From positions 197,680,052 through 197,744,051 of the forward strand of contig CP136067.1 in assembly GCA_032622095.1 (NCBI GenBank): a stretch of 64,000 bases of DNA. The letters run 5' to 3'. The notes below the pieces were generated by a model. The model was not told the DNA's origin and searched no databases. It worked only from the letters and a program-made list of their open reading frames with translations. Source of the DNA: Siphonodentalium dalli (Eukaryota > Mollusca > Scaphopoda > Gadilida > Siphonodentaliidae). The translations under genes were made by a program, and so were the position numbers. Below, piece after piece: positions 36,347 through 47,741 of the stretch (position 1 is its first letter; each line of letters begins with the position of its first letter).

Positions 36347-36603
36347 AACAATAGGTACTCAAGAGTACCCAAATAGGTACTGAACTTGTCCCGTGGGGAT
36401 ACCAATTGTTGGTACTCTGGAGTACCAAATGTCCAGGTACTCTAGGGTACCAAAATGTTGGTATTTGGTACTCTGGAATTATCCAGGACATGTTGGTAGT
36501 TTTGGAACTCTGGGGTACCAAATATCCAGGTAATCTGTAGTACCAAATATCCAGGTAGTCTGGAGCACCAAAATGTTGGTATATATACCTACCCAGGTAC
36601 CAA
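36347..36603. repeat. Degenerate repeat cluster built on GGTACT/AGTACC
   Basis: About ten degenerate units of roughly 25-35 bp contain GGTACTCTGGAGTACCAAA and TATCCAGG or ATGTTGG. Each unit is itself a small palindrome (GGTACTC...GAGTACC). A 159-codon minus-strand ORF over the block is low-complexity and not called. Confidence 0.7.
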
Positions 36604-36929
36604 GCCCTCGAAATTAGAAAAAAATGTCCGACGTCACATTTAACGTTGTGGCATGTTAGACTCCAAATTATGCCTTGGCGTTTAAACATCGAATAAAATA
36701 CAAATCCCTGATCGAGGTTCTTCAAGATATTGTTATCAGTTACCTGGACTCCCTTGCATAGGGCAAAATGAAATGATCCGCATTTTATTAACTTTTATTA
36801 GTACATAACTTCGATCGTGTTTTTGTACTTAATTCGAGGTTTAATACCTCGATTTCAGGATTTCCCTGACGACCTGTTCACTACACGTGAAGTAAAATTT
36901 GTCTGAATGTCTGAAATAATCGGTCAAAC

Positions 36930-37040
36930 TACTTTGCTATAAATAGCAAACTTCTGCGAATCGCAAGTTACTTTGCGATAAATTTCAAAACAACATATTT
37001 GTGATAAATCGCAAACTTCCGTACTTTGCGATAAACCCGT
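36930..37040. repeat. Cluster of TTTGCGATAAATCGCAAA-type motifs
   Basis: The words TTTGCTATAAATAGCAAAC, CGAATCGCAAG, TTTGCGATAAATTTC, TGATAAATCGCAAAC and TTTGCGATAAACCC follow one another within 110 bp. Two are perfect or near-perfect hairpins. Origin unknown. Confidence 0.6.
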
Positions 37041-37339
37041 CAGAACTTTAAAAACACTTTCCATTTTAAAACCGGTGGAATTTAATTTCTACGGGCGTAG
37101 GTAAGGCTGAGACTCACGGCATGATTTATAGTATATGTAGTTTCCAGACCTGATTATACTGTCGTTCAGAATAATACATGTAGCTTGTATTCAACAGTTG
37201 CTCAATAATTTGTTAAGCGTATAGCGCATTGCTAGGGTCCCGCGAATACTCGAGATTCTATTTCGTCCGCTAATCGTAGCTCTAAATTTCTCCGGAGATT
37301 AAAGTGTAATGAGGATGGTACAAGTACCAGCTCAATATA

Positions 37340-37960
37340 TTAACACACACTTTCAAAAAAATCATCTGATGCAAGACAACGGCTTGTTTTATCCCACAGG
37401 GTTAGAGTGAAAGACAACAACTGGAATGAGTTAATAGCTACCTGTTTCGAAAACATAAGTATTTACAGGAAGCCGATACAATGAATGTAGTTGTAACAAA
37501 TGTGGGTGACAATTTTTGAGGCACAATAACCGCATATATATGTAGGCCAAAAGGGCGGACATCAATCGAATGTGTATTCCCAAAACAACAACAACAACAA
37601 CAAAAAACGGGGAGGGAGGGGGGTTTTCAAAATAAGCGGCCGGCTTCGCCGATCAATTTATTGGAAAGAAAGTTAACACAACCGCTTCGCGCATCCCTTC
37701 TGGCAAAAAATATAGTTCCCACGATTCTGCTCTGCGAATTATTCCAATTCGCAAACTAAATAGCATTACTGTCACAATACGTGTACTTTATAATTATGTT
37801 TTAATTTCGTCTAAGTACTTCGCAACATCAGTGTATAGCTTACTTATCTGAAATGTCATGCGTTATGGTGTAGTGATCTAAATTAGATTGTGCTGCACAA
37901 TATTTTAACACAAACATTCAACAACAAAAAATCATCTGATGCCAGACAACGGCTTGTTAT
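37340..37960. repeat. Two diverged direct repeats (about 53 bp)
   Basis: AAAAATCATCTGATGCAAGACAACGG at about 37,357 recurs as AAAAATCATCTGATGCCAGACAACGG at about 37,927. Both are preceded by similar AACACA(C/A)A(C/A)-TTCAA sequence. The DNA between them holds no recognised gene. Confidence 0.7.
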
Positions 37961-38666
37961 ATACACCACGCGTTGGATACAAGCCACACACTCTCAGAAG
38001 TCTTTAGACTAGAAAAAAAATAAAATAGGAATCTGTCAACTTTCATAAGTCCGTGATATTTTCGGAAAGTCCACTTGTGGCTATAACATTGGTATTCCAT
38101 GTACCAACCCCTATTTTTATAATTCCTATATACATCACTGACTATAAATTCCCCGCCAACTGTACCCGAAATCATCACCGAACGGAAACTTCCCACATAT
38201 CTAATCACTCATGTATTCCTTTTGTGAAATGTATTGGTTTTATATGTCATAATTAAATATCTTGATGTCATATATATTTTGTCTGTAATATATACATATC
38301 AATTAACAGAATAAACTAAATTGAATTGCGGACCGAGCACATTCTCGTGGAATCGTCCACAACTCATTCAATAAAATATTATCAACACTAAGCGCGATGT
38401 GTTCAGTCAATTAATAGTACATGCAACATTCACTCATATTCACATATCTAAATCAGGGCCGGCAACGTACGACTAATCAGTCTGGAGTAAACTACATACT
38501 CACATATAAAATAGTGTCACCATTAGCTGCCCCCCCCCGTTGGGTATTACAGACATGGATCCAACTGGTCGACCTACACTTTAGTTCTGAAAATATTGGT
38601 TTTCCTTATTTCGGACTCTGGGGAATTATTGCATTTTGCGGACGTGCAGAAAGTCAACAGATGCAA

Positions 38667-38819
38667 CGTATAGTATGTGTGACCACAGCGATGTATAGTA
38701 CGTGTGACCAGAGCGATGTATAGTACGTGTGACCACAGCGATGTATAGTACGTGTGACCACAGCGATGTATAGTACGTGTGACCACAGCGATGTATAGTA
38801 CGTGTGACCACAGCGATGT
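38667..38819. repeat. 25-bp tandem repeat, 6 copies
   Basis: GTATAGTACGTGTGACCACA followed by GCGAT repeats every 25 bp, with GCGATGTA at 38,713 and 38,738 and so on. Copies are nearly identical, with one C/G change. Minus-strand ORFs of 61-82 codons here are repeat artefacts. Confidence 0.93.
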
Positions 38820-39364
38820 CATTAGCTCTGCATGTGCCGTCTTCCGTTATTCATTTCACACAAAGCAAACCATTTCCTGAAAAGTAATCGCCTCCGTATT
38901 AGTCTCTGCTCCCATGGGTTCGTTGTGTAAATTAGCAATCAGTCGACGAAATAGCGGCCTTTATATAACAAGGTCACGATAAAAGCCGCCAATTGTCATT
39001 TCATCATTATGCAGTAATTGAAGTTGGCCATGTCTATCTAATGCATGGAACAGTCATTTATTTTTCCATTTGTGTTTTTGTTTTGGTGAGTCCGCGCATT
39101 CCAAAGACAACGAATTGTCGCCCTTGCAGTTTCCACCCCGCTAACCTGTTCACCTGTAACGGAGGATGTCAATTAATCGGAGTAAATTTTAACATACCGG
39201 CCTTCCATGGAGATCATGTAAACGTTTTATGTAATCGAATACCTCCATGAACTACCCAAATACATCCCTTCCCATGTGCTACCCTTGCAATGTGAGCCCG
39301 GTCAAATGAAATCCCTCCTTTGTATTATATCCTCTTTAAGGCGGATTGTACACCAAAATCCTGC
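38820..39364. other. Intergenic sequence, no feature recognised
   Basis: No gene or repeat recognised. Confidence 0.45.
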
Positions 39365-39750
39365 CATTTATACTCCTTTTATACTCAACAGACTAAAAGC
39401 AACAAATGAATGAAGTTGAGCCATGGATTAGTGCAAAATACACTCGAGTGCTCTATGGACGATGCAAACAACATGGTAAGTATAATGAAAATGAATTTAT
39501 GAATCCAGTGTAAATTGATCTGACTGTCAAAATATCATGACCACATGGAAACAGTCGTTAATGTCTTAAATGGGTACTGCTCACTAAATCGTGTCATTTA
39601 TGGGACCATCTCCTTTTATACTCCACAGAATATATGCAACAAATGAATGAATTTGAGTCATGGATTAGTGCAAAATACACTCGTGTGCTCTATGATCGTT
39701 CAAACAACATGGTAAATATAATGAAAACGAAAGTATGACTCCAGTCTCAT
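39365..39750. repeat. Diverged direct duplication of about 140 bp, 237 bp apart
   Basis: CTCCTTTTATACTC...GCAACAAATGAATGAA...ATGGATTAGTGCAAAATACACTCG...GCTCTATG...CAAACAACATGGTAA occurs at about 39,371-39,505 and again at about 39,608-39,745 with scattered substitutions. Confidence 0.8.
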
Positions 39751-40914
39751 AAATGGCCTGATGCATGCATATCGTTTATTCACTTAAATGACCACAACCA
39801 TGCAGTGGTATATAGTGCTACATTGCTCCACTGACCCGCCTGCCCACTGCGTTTAAATACAAACATATTCATGTATATATCAACAAAATTCTCCCAACCA
39901 GCCACCACAGCACCGCGACCCCGATAAGCACCCCAACCCAGCCCGGGCGATGGCACCCGAGCTGCAACCGGAGGGGTCCCACCCAGCGCGCACCCCTGCA
40001 GTGAATGGTCGGGGAATAAATATAGGTCAAACTGATCGTACAATCATATGTTAACTGGGCAGGACAGGTCAGCGTATAGAAATTCACGCTCAGCTCAAAG
40101 CAGGGCGGGGAGACCAGCTCATGTGCACGGGCAAAAACTGTAAAAACCCGTGTTCTACTTCAGGTCATATGTTGTCTGCCAGGAGGATAGCAGGTTTAGT
40201 TTATTCGTTCTTGGGTATTCAATTTGTTTGTGACATTTCACCTGTGAATTTCATGTAGTTTACGGTACCCATTTAAGATACGGTATATCGTATACAGATT
40301 CTTTGATACAAATACACAATCATGTTTAAATGCAGCCAATCCAACCAAAGTGATACACATGGAGTTCATCGTCAATGTGGTGTGACACAACCAGACAATG
40401 GAGACCTTTCGCAAAATCACGAATACGATTACGGATAAGGAAATATCCTGCCAATATACGGCCAAAATTCGATCTTTACGCACGGTGGTTCTTATGTGAG
40501 ACGAAATATACCCCACGCAGTTTAATTGTGTGCAGCTGTGTCAAGGATGTGTCACCTGTCCTATTTGGGGGCGCTCTAACATTATCCGTGTTGTGTATTA
40601 CACACGAATAAGAACATGATATCTGAAAGAGACACACATTACTTTTTCCTTTAAATATATGTGTAACTGAATAGAGTGGGGCATATGCCGTCTCAACAAT
40701 TAGCCATTGTAGGTAAATTGTGATGGTGTCAACCTTACTAGGACAATATATCCTATCCGTAATCGTAATAGTGATTTTTGCGAACGGTCTCTATTAAGGA
40801 TGACGCGATCGCACCATGACGCCTAGACTAATTCCATCCAATCAGTAGTAGCGTCTAATTTGCTCCATTGACCTATTAAGTTTACATGAACACGCACAAA
40901 TTACTACTACATAA
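39751..40914. other. Intergenic sequence with a local GC-rich patch
   Basis: A CCACC/GCACCC-rich patch (about 39,895-40,005) stands out from the AT-rich surroundings. ORFs of about 75-90 codons overlap it on several frames without recognisable domains. Confidence 0.4.
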
Positions 40915-42188
40915 AACAAACTATCGACTCATGGGCAAATATCTAGGCGCGAAACTAGACAAAGCAATCACTTCATAATCCCTGGTTTTGACTTTGAATA
41001 TCACAGCAGATCATTTCTTCCATCAACGACGTCCCTATGGAACAATCTCGACAAAAATATTATTAAAATGGATTCCCTCTCAGAATTTAAGAGGTCTCTC
41101 GACTTGAAAATGAAGAAGACCCACAGATGGTTTTACTATGCGTACACCCGCGAAGCCCAAATACTGCACGCCCGACTAAGATTACATTGTAGCCACCTAA
41201 ATTACCATACTTATTCCAACTTTGTCTCCGATCATCCCAGGTGTGTCTGTGGTGAAATTGAGGACACAGAACACTATTTACTTGAATGTGTTAGATACCG
41301 CTCCCAACGAAGCTCACTCTTATCATAAATTTCTAATCTGTGTATCGTCACATCCGAGACACTCTTGTGTGGATCCACTAAAATCTCACTGGAAGACAAC
41401 TTAACAATTTTCAAAGAAGTCCAAAAATTTATCATTCGTACCAAACGTTTTAATGACGGCACCAAATAAGTGTCCGCTGAGCCACACACTTATTGATATT
41501 AAGCGCATTAATGTTAGTCAACTATATGATACGTTAATGGATTACACATTGGACACTGTTGCAAAACCACAGCAACTTATGATCACGATATGTTATACAG
41601 CTTAGAAGAATGGACAATACAAGTGCGTCCCCTAATGATGTGACGTTGGATCAGAAGCAAGGTCAGATTCCCAACCAGTGCATAATATGACACAACAGAT
41701 TATCCACACTCCTCAAAATCCCCTGTACTGCCAACAAGATATTTCATCATCCCACCTAACACTTTCCTTATCATACCCGACATCCATCTTAACCCCTTAA
41801 ACTATTCTCACATAAACAAAATAATTCCATATAATACTATTTTATAGTCATCTGACAACCGCCATACCCTTCCAACATACTCCCACATAACCCAAATCAT
41901 TCCATATGAAACTACCTTATCTTGAAACACCTATCGAACCGGCCCATCCTGTGAGTAGACTATAATACACACGATGAAACGTCAACAATTTAAAACATGA
42001 AGCCCCTATCTACTTGAAACAATCTGAAATGTTAAAAAATCACTCTCACAGGATGGACCTTGTCATTAGCCAATCGGAAACGACCCCCAAAAGCTTAAAG
42101 CTTGTTGTCGAATCCCCTTCATATCACCACTGTTAATCTTTGTCTTGTTTTTTGTAATATACGAATAATATGGAATAAATACTGTTTA
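40915..42188 (+). pseudogene. LINE 3' fragment: ORF2 C-terminus plus 3' UTR
   Basis: From about 40,915 the frame reads KLSTHGQISRRETRQSN, then FEYHSRSFLPSTTSLWNNLD, ILHARLRLHCSHLN, and the zinc-knuckle-like CVCGEIEDTEHYLLEC. It meets one TAA at 41,326-41,328, then continues in the same frame (LEDNLTIFKEVQKFI) to TAA at 41,467. This is the typical tail of invertebrate Jockey/CR1-like ORF2 proteins: an 'ARLRLG.S.LN' segment followed by C-x-C...H...C. A single nonsense codon is the main lesion I see; the RT domain is missing through 5' truncation. An untranslated tail of about 700 bp follows, ending near ATATGGAATAAATACTGTTT (42,169-42,188), a common LINE 3' end. Confidence 0.85.
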
Positions 42189-42213
42189 CACCAACAAACT
42201 ATCAACACAATAA

Positions 42214-42674
42214 GCCTTGATATTTTCTTTTATAGATATATAATAAACATGACTGGTATCAATTTACCTTTGGTAAGCATAGCATACCTTTGGTAAGCAT
42301 AGCATAATCCAAGAAATCTCAATGTTTACACATTGTTTCCTAGAATGACACACAGAAATGGTGGATCGACAAAAAATTCCAAGGAAAGACATCACATGTT
42401 TTGTCAAATATGGGGTTTCCAGGCTGAAAAGCAAGGCACCCAGGGGGAATTTTCACCTTTTGACCAATGGCATGGCCTGATGCTTTTCCATGTGACTTTT
42501 GACCTGGTCACTGCCTAGTGACATCACATTCATCAGGTGTTTTGCCACATGGTAAAAATGGGAGTCCATTGTAGGAATTCGATTTAATGTTTTTATTTTG
42601 GATTCTGCTATGCTTAGCGAAGGTAAATTTATACCAGTCATGGTTATTATACATCCATAAGAAAATATCAAGGC
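42214..42674. mobile_element. Miniature element with long (about 76-bp) terminal inverted repeats
   Basis: GCCTTGATATTTTCTT...CATGACTGGTAT...TTTACCTT...AAGCATAGCA at 42,214-42,310 is matched in inverse at 42,599-42,674, at about 85% by eye. The left arm carries an extra 20-bp tandem copy of CCTTTGGTAAGCATAGCATA. Weaker similarity (ACCAACAAA and its inverse) suggests the ends may reach about 42,188 and 42,722. It lies immediately after the LINE 3' end. No coding capacity; a MITE or fold-back element. Confidence 0.8.
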
Positions 42675-42762
42675 ATATTTTGTAGATATTTTGTGTTATT
42701 TGGTAGTAATTTTTGTTGGTTTAGATAACACTCAGCATGCAATGGACACGATCAGCCGCTAA

Positions 42763-44820
42763 AATGGCTAGTCTGGTATACTTACCATCTTAGTGGCGTA
42801 GTGTCTACATGACGCCGAGTGTAGTGTGACAGGTATACATATCAACAGACAGACTATATATGTAGTGTCTACATGACGCCGAGTGTAGTGTGACAGGTAT
42901 ACATATCAACAGACAGACTATATATAATGTCTACATGACGACGAGTGTAGTGTGACAGGTATACATATCAACAGACAGACTATATATAATGTCTACATGA
43001 CGCCGAGTGTAGTGTGACAGGTATACATATCAACAGACAGACTATATATAATGTCTACATGACGACGAGTGTAGTGTGACAGGTATACATATCAACAGAC
43101 AGACTATATATAATGTCTACATGACGCCGAGTGTAGTGTGACAGGTATACATATCAACAGACAGACTATATATAATGTCTACATGACGCCGAGTGTAGTG
43201 TGACAGGTATACATATCAACAGACAGACTATATATAATGTCTACATGACGCCGAGTGTAGTGTGACAGGTATACATATCAACAGACAGACTATATATAAT
43301 GTCTACATGACGCCGAGTGTAGTGTGACAGGTATACATATCAACAGACAGACTATATATAATGTCTACATGACGCCGAGTGTAGTGTGACAGGTATACAT
43401 ATCAACAGACAGACTATATATAATGTCTACATGACGCCGAGTGTAGTGTGACAGGTATACATATCAACAGACAGACTATATATAATGTCTACATGACGCC
43501 GAGTGTAGTGTGACAGGTATACATATCAACAGACAGACTATATATAATGTCTACATGACGCCGAGTGTAGTGTGACAGGTATACATATCAACAGACAGGC
43601 TATATATAATGTCTACATGACGCCGAGTGTAGTGTGACAGGTATACATATCAACAGACAGACTATACATAATGTCTACATGACGCCGAGTGTAGTGTGAC
43701 AGGTATACATATCAACAGACAGGCTATATATAATGTCTACATGACGCCGAGTGTAGTGTGACAGGTATACATATCAACAGACAGACTATATATAATGTCT
43801 ACATGACGCCGAGTGTAGTGTGACAGGTATACATATCAACAGACAGGCTATATATAATGTCTACATGACGCCGAGTGTAGTGTGACAGGTATACATATCA
43901 ACAGACAGACTATATATAATGTCTACATGACGCCGAGTGTAGTGTGACAGGTATACATATCAACAGACAGACTATATATAATGTCTACATGACGCCGAGT
44001 GTAGTGTGACAGGTATACATATCAACAGACAGACTATATATAATGTCTACATGACGCCGAGTGTAGTGTGACAGGTATACATATCAACAGACAGACTATA
44101 TATAATGTCTTCATGACGCCGAGTGTAGTGTGACAGGTATACATATCAACAGACAGGCTATATATAATGTCTACATGACGCCGAGTGTAGTGTGACAGGT
44201 ATACATATCAACAGACAGACTATATATAATGTCTACATGACGCCGAGTGTAGTGTGACATGTATACACATCAACAGACAGACTATATATAATGTCTACAT
44301 GACGCCGAGTGTAGTGTGACAGGTATACACATCAACAGACAGACTATATATAGTGTCTACATGACGCCGAGTGTAGTGTGACAGGTATACATATCAACAG
44401 ACAGACTATATATAGTGTCTACATGACGCCGAGTGTAGTGTGACAGGTATACACATCAACAGACAGGCTATATATAATGTCTACATGACGCCGAGTGTAG
44501 TGTGACAGGTATACATATCAACAGATAGACTATATATAGTGTCTACATGACGCCGAGTGTAGTGTGACAGGTATACATATCAACAGACAGACTATATATA
44601 ATGTCTACATGACGCCGAGTGTAGTGTGACAGGTATACATATCAACAGACAGACTATATATAATGTCTACATGACGCCGAGTGTAGTGTGACAGGTATAC
44701 ATATCAACAGACAGACTATATATGGCTAGTCTGGTATACTTACCATCTTAGTGGCGTAGTGTCTACATGACGCCGAGTGTAGTGTGACAGGTATACATAT
44801 CAACAGATAGACTATATATG
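42763..44820. repeat. 62-bp satellite array, 32 copies, bracketed by a repeated leader
   Basis: The unit contains GTCTACATGACGCCGAGTG, TAGTGTGACAGGTATACATA, TCAACAGACAGACTATATAT and AAT. GACGCC starts at 42,811 and 42,875, then every 62 bp to 44,673, and finally at 44,769. Copies are almost identical, with rare GACGACGAG, GGCTATATA, ACACATCAAC and TAGTGTCT variants. A leader of about 40 bp, GGCTAGTCTGGTATACTTAC to GTGGCGTA, precedes the first unit and recurs before the last (44,724-44,758). The array is therefore flanked by copies of its own entry sequence. Confidence 0.96.
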
Positions 44821-45212
44821 ACTTATTACCGTGGGGCTATTTCTTCGTGGTGCGTGGTAATAAATGTTCCTATATGACCTTGGATCGTCAGTAAGATTTG
44901 CCTCAAGGTTAGCACCGATGGACCATTAAATAAGAAGTCAGCAGTTATTTAATCCAGTCACACGTGAATTAACGGAATCTCAGATAATTGTTGGGGAGAC
45001 ATTGACTCAGATTGATACATTTTAAACAGACGGCTATGAATAATTTGTGATTTGCCATAGGGGCAGTGTTCTAACTGATGTATTCCCCAGTGCTAGCTCT
45101 ATATATACATGCACCTCTGTATGGGTGCACTATCATGCATTTGAAGAAAAAAACCTGAAGATTCAGCATATTTCACTGTAAGTTCTATTAAAGGCCCCCA
45201 TAATTTTTGAAT
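44821..45212. other. Unique spacer between two satellites
   Basis: About 390 bp of non-repetitive AT-rich sequence without a gene separates the 62-bp and the poly-C satellites. Confidence 0.5.
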
Positions 45213-47741
45213 ACCCAGATAACAGTACACACGACATATTCCATATTATATACACCCCCCCCCCAGATAACAGTACACACGACATATTCCATATTATATA
45301 CACCCCCCCCAGATAACAGTACACACGACATATCCCATATTATATACACCCCCCCCCCCAGATAACAGTACACACGACATATTCCATATTATATACACCC
45401 CCCCCCCAGATAACAGTACACACGACATATTCCATATTATATACACCCCCCCCCAGATAACAGTACACACGACATATACCCAGATAACAGTACACACGAC
45501 ATATACCCAGATAACAGTACACACGACATATACCCAGATAACAGTACACACGACATATTCCATATTATATACCCCCCCCCCCCCAGATAACAGTACACAC
45601 GACATATTCCATATTATATACACCCCCCAGATAACAGTACACACGACATATTCCATATTATATACACCCCCCCAGATAACATTACACACGACATATTCCA
45701 TATTATATACACCCCCCCCCAGAGATAACAGTACACACGACATATTCCATATTATATACACCCCCCCCAGATAACAGTACACACGACATATCCCATATTA
45801 TATACACCCCCCCCAGATAACAGTACACACGACATATCCCATATTATATACACCCCCCCAGATAACAGTACACACGACATATCCCATATTATATACCCAG
45901 ATAACAGTACACACGACATATTCCATATTATATACACCCCCCCAGATAACAGTACACACGACATATTCCATATTATATACACCCCCCCCCAGATAACAGT
46001 ACACACGACATATTCCATATTATATACACCCCCCCCAGATAACAGTACACACGACATATTCCATATTATATACACCCCCCCCAGATAACAGTACACACGA
46101 CATATTACATATTATATACACCCCCCCCCCCCAGATAACAGTACACACGACATATTCCATATTATATACACCCCCCCCCCCAGATAACAGTACACACGAC
46201 ATATTCCATATTATATACACCCCCCCAGATAACAGTACACACGACATATTCCATATTATATACACCCCCCCCCAGATAACAGTACACACGACATATTCCA
46301 TATTATATACACCCCCCCCCCAGATAACAGTACACACGACATATTCCATATTATATACACCCCCCCCCCAGATAACAGTACACACGACATATTCCATATT
46401 ATATACACCCCCCCCAGATAACAGTACACACGACATATTCCATATTATATACACCCCCCCCCCCAGATAACAGTACACACGACATATTCCATATTATATA
46501 CACCCCCCCCCAGATAACAGTACACACGACATATTCCATATTATATACACCCCCCCCCCAGATAACAGTACACACGACATATTCCATATTATATACACCC
46601 CCCCCAGATAACAGTACACACGACATATTCCATATTATATACACCCCCCCCCCCAGATAACAGTACACACGACATATTCCATATTATATACACCCCCCCC
46701 CCCAGATAACAGTACACACGACATATTCCATATTATATACACCCCCCCCCCCCAGATAACAGTACACACGACATATTCCATATTATATACACCCCCCCCC
46801 CCCCAGATAACAGTACACACGACATATTCCATATTATATACACCCCCCCCCCCAGATAACAGTACACACGACATATTCCATATTATATACACCCCCCCCA
46901 GATAACAGTACACACGACATATTCCATATTATATACACCCCCCCCCCCAGATAACAGTACACACGACATATTCCATATTATATACACCCCCCCCCAGATA
47001 ACAGTACACACGACATATTCCATATTATATACACCCCCCCCCCAGATAACAGTACACACGACATATTCCATATTATATACACCCCCCCCAGATAACAGTA
47101 CACACGACATATTCCATATTATATACACCCCCCCCAGATAACAGTACACACGACATATTCCATATTATATACACCCCCCCCCCCAGATAACAGTACACAC
47201 GACATATTCCATATTATATACACCCCCCCCAGATAACAGTACACACGACATATTCCATATTATATACACCCCCCCCCCAGATAACAGTACACACGACATA
47301 TTCCATATTATATACACCCCCCCCAGATAACAGTACACACGACATATTCCATATTATATACACCCCCCCCCAGATAACAGTACACACGACATATTCCATA
47401 TTATATACACCCCCCCCCCAGATAACAGTACACACGACATATTCCATATTATATACACCCCCCCCAGATAACAGTACACACGACATATTCCATATTATAT
47501 ACACCCCCCCAGATAACAGTACACACGACATATTCCATATTATATACACCCCCCCCCCCAGATAACAGTACACACGACATATTCCATATTATATACACCC
47601 CCCCCAGATAACAGTACACACGACATATTCCATATTATATACACCCCCCCCCCCCAGATAACAGTACACACGACATATTCCATATTATATACACCCCCCC
47701 CCCCAGATAACAGTACACACGACATATTCCATATTATATAC
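45213..47741. repeat. About 49-bp satellite with variable poly-C tract, about 52 copies
   Basis: Each unit has a constant 39-nt part, AGATAACAGTACACACGACA then TATTCCATATTATATACAC, followed by a run of about 6 to 14 C. Rare constant-part variants are TATCCC, TATTAC and AACATTAC. The constant part is almost invariant while the C run changes from unit to unit, so spacing is irregular. The many minus-strand ORFs (YCYLGGGVYIIWNMSCV and similar) are artefacts that shift with the C-run length. Confidence 0.96.
45473..45553. repeat. 27-bp short-form units within the poly-C satellite
   Basis: CCCAGATAACAGTACACACG plus ACATATA repeats three times (CAGATAAC at 45,481, 45,508 and 45,535), lacking the CCATATTATATACAC and long C-run part. 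These are deletion derivatives that amplified locally. A similar loss of the C run is seen once near 45,895. Confidence 0.9.

Noticed and set aside
36246-36725. 159-codon minus-strand ORF with repeated PxYLxxWYY words
   Set aside because: It overlaps the GGTACTC-GAGTACC repeat block, and the apparent peptide repeats are a by-product.
45188-47725. Numerous minus-strand ORFs rich in YCYLGGGVYI
   Set aside because: Artefacts of the poly-C satellite; frames change with the C-run length.
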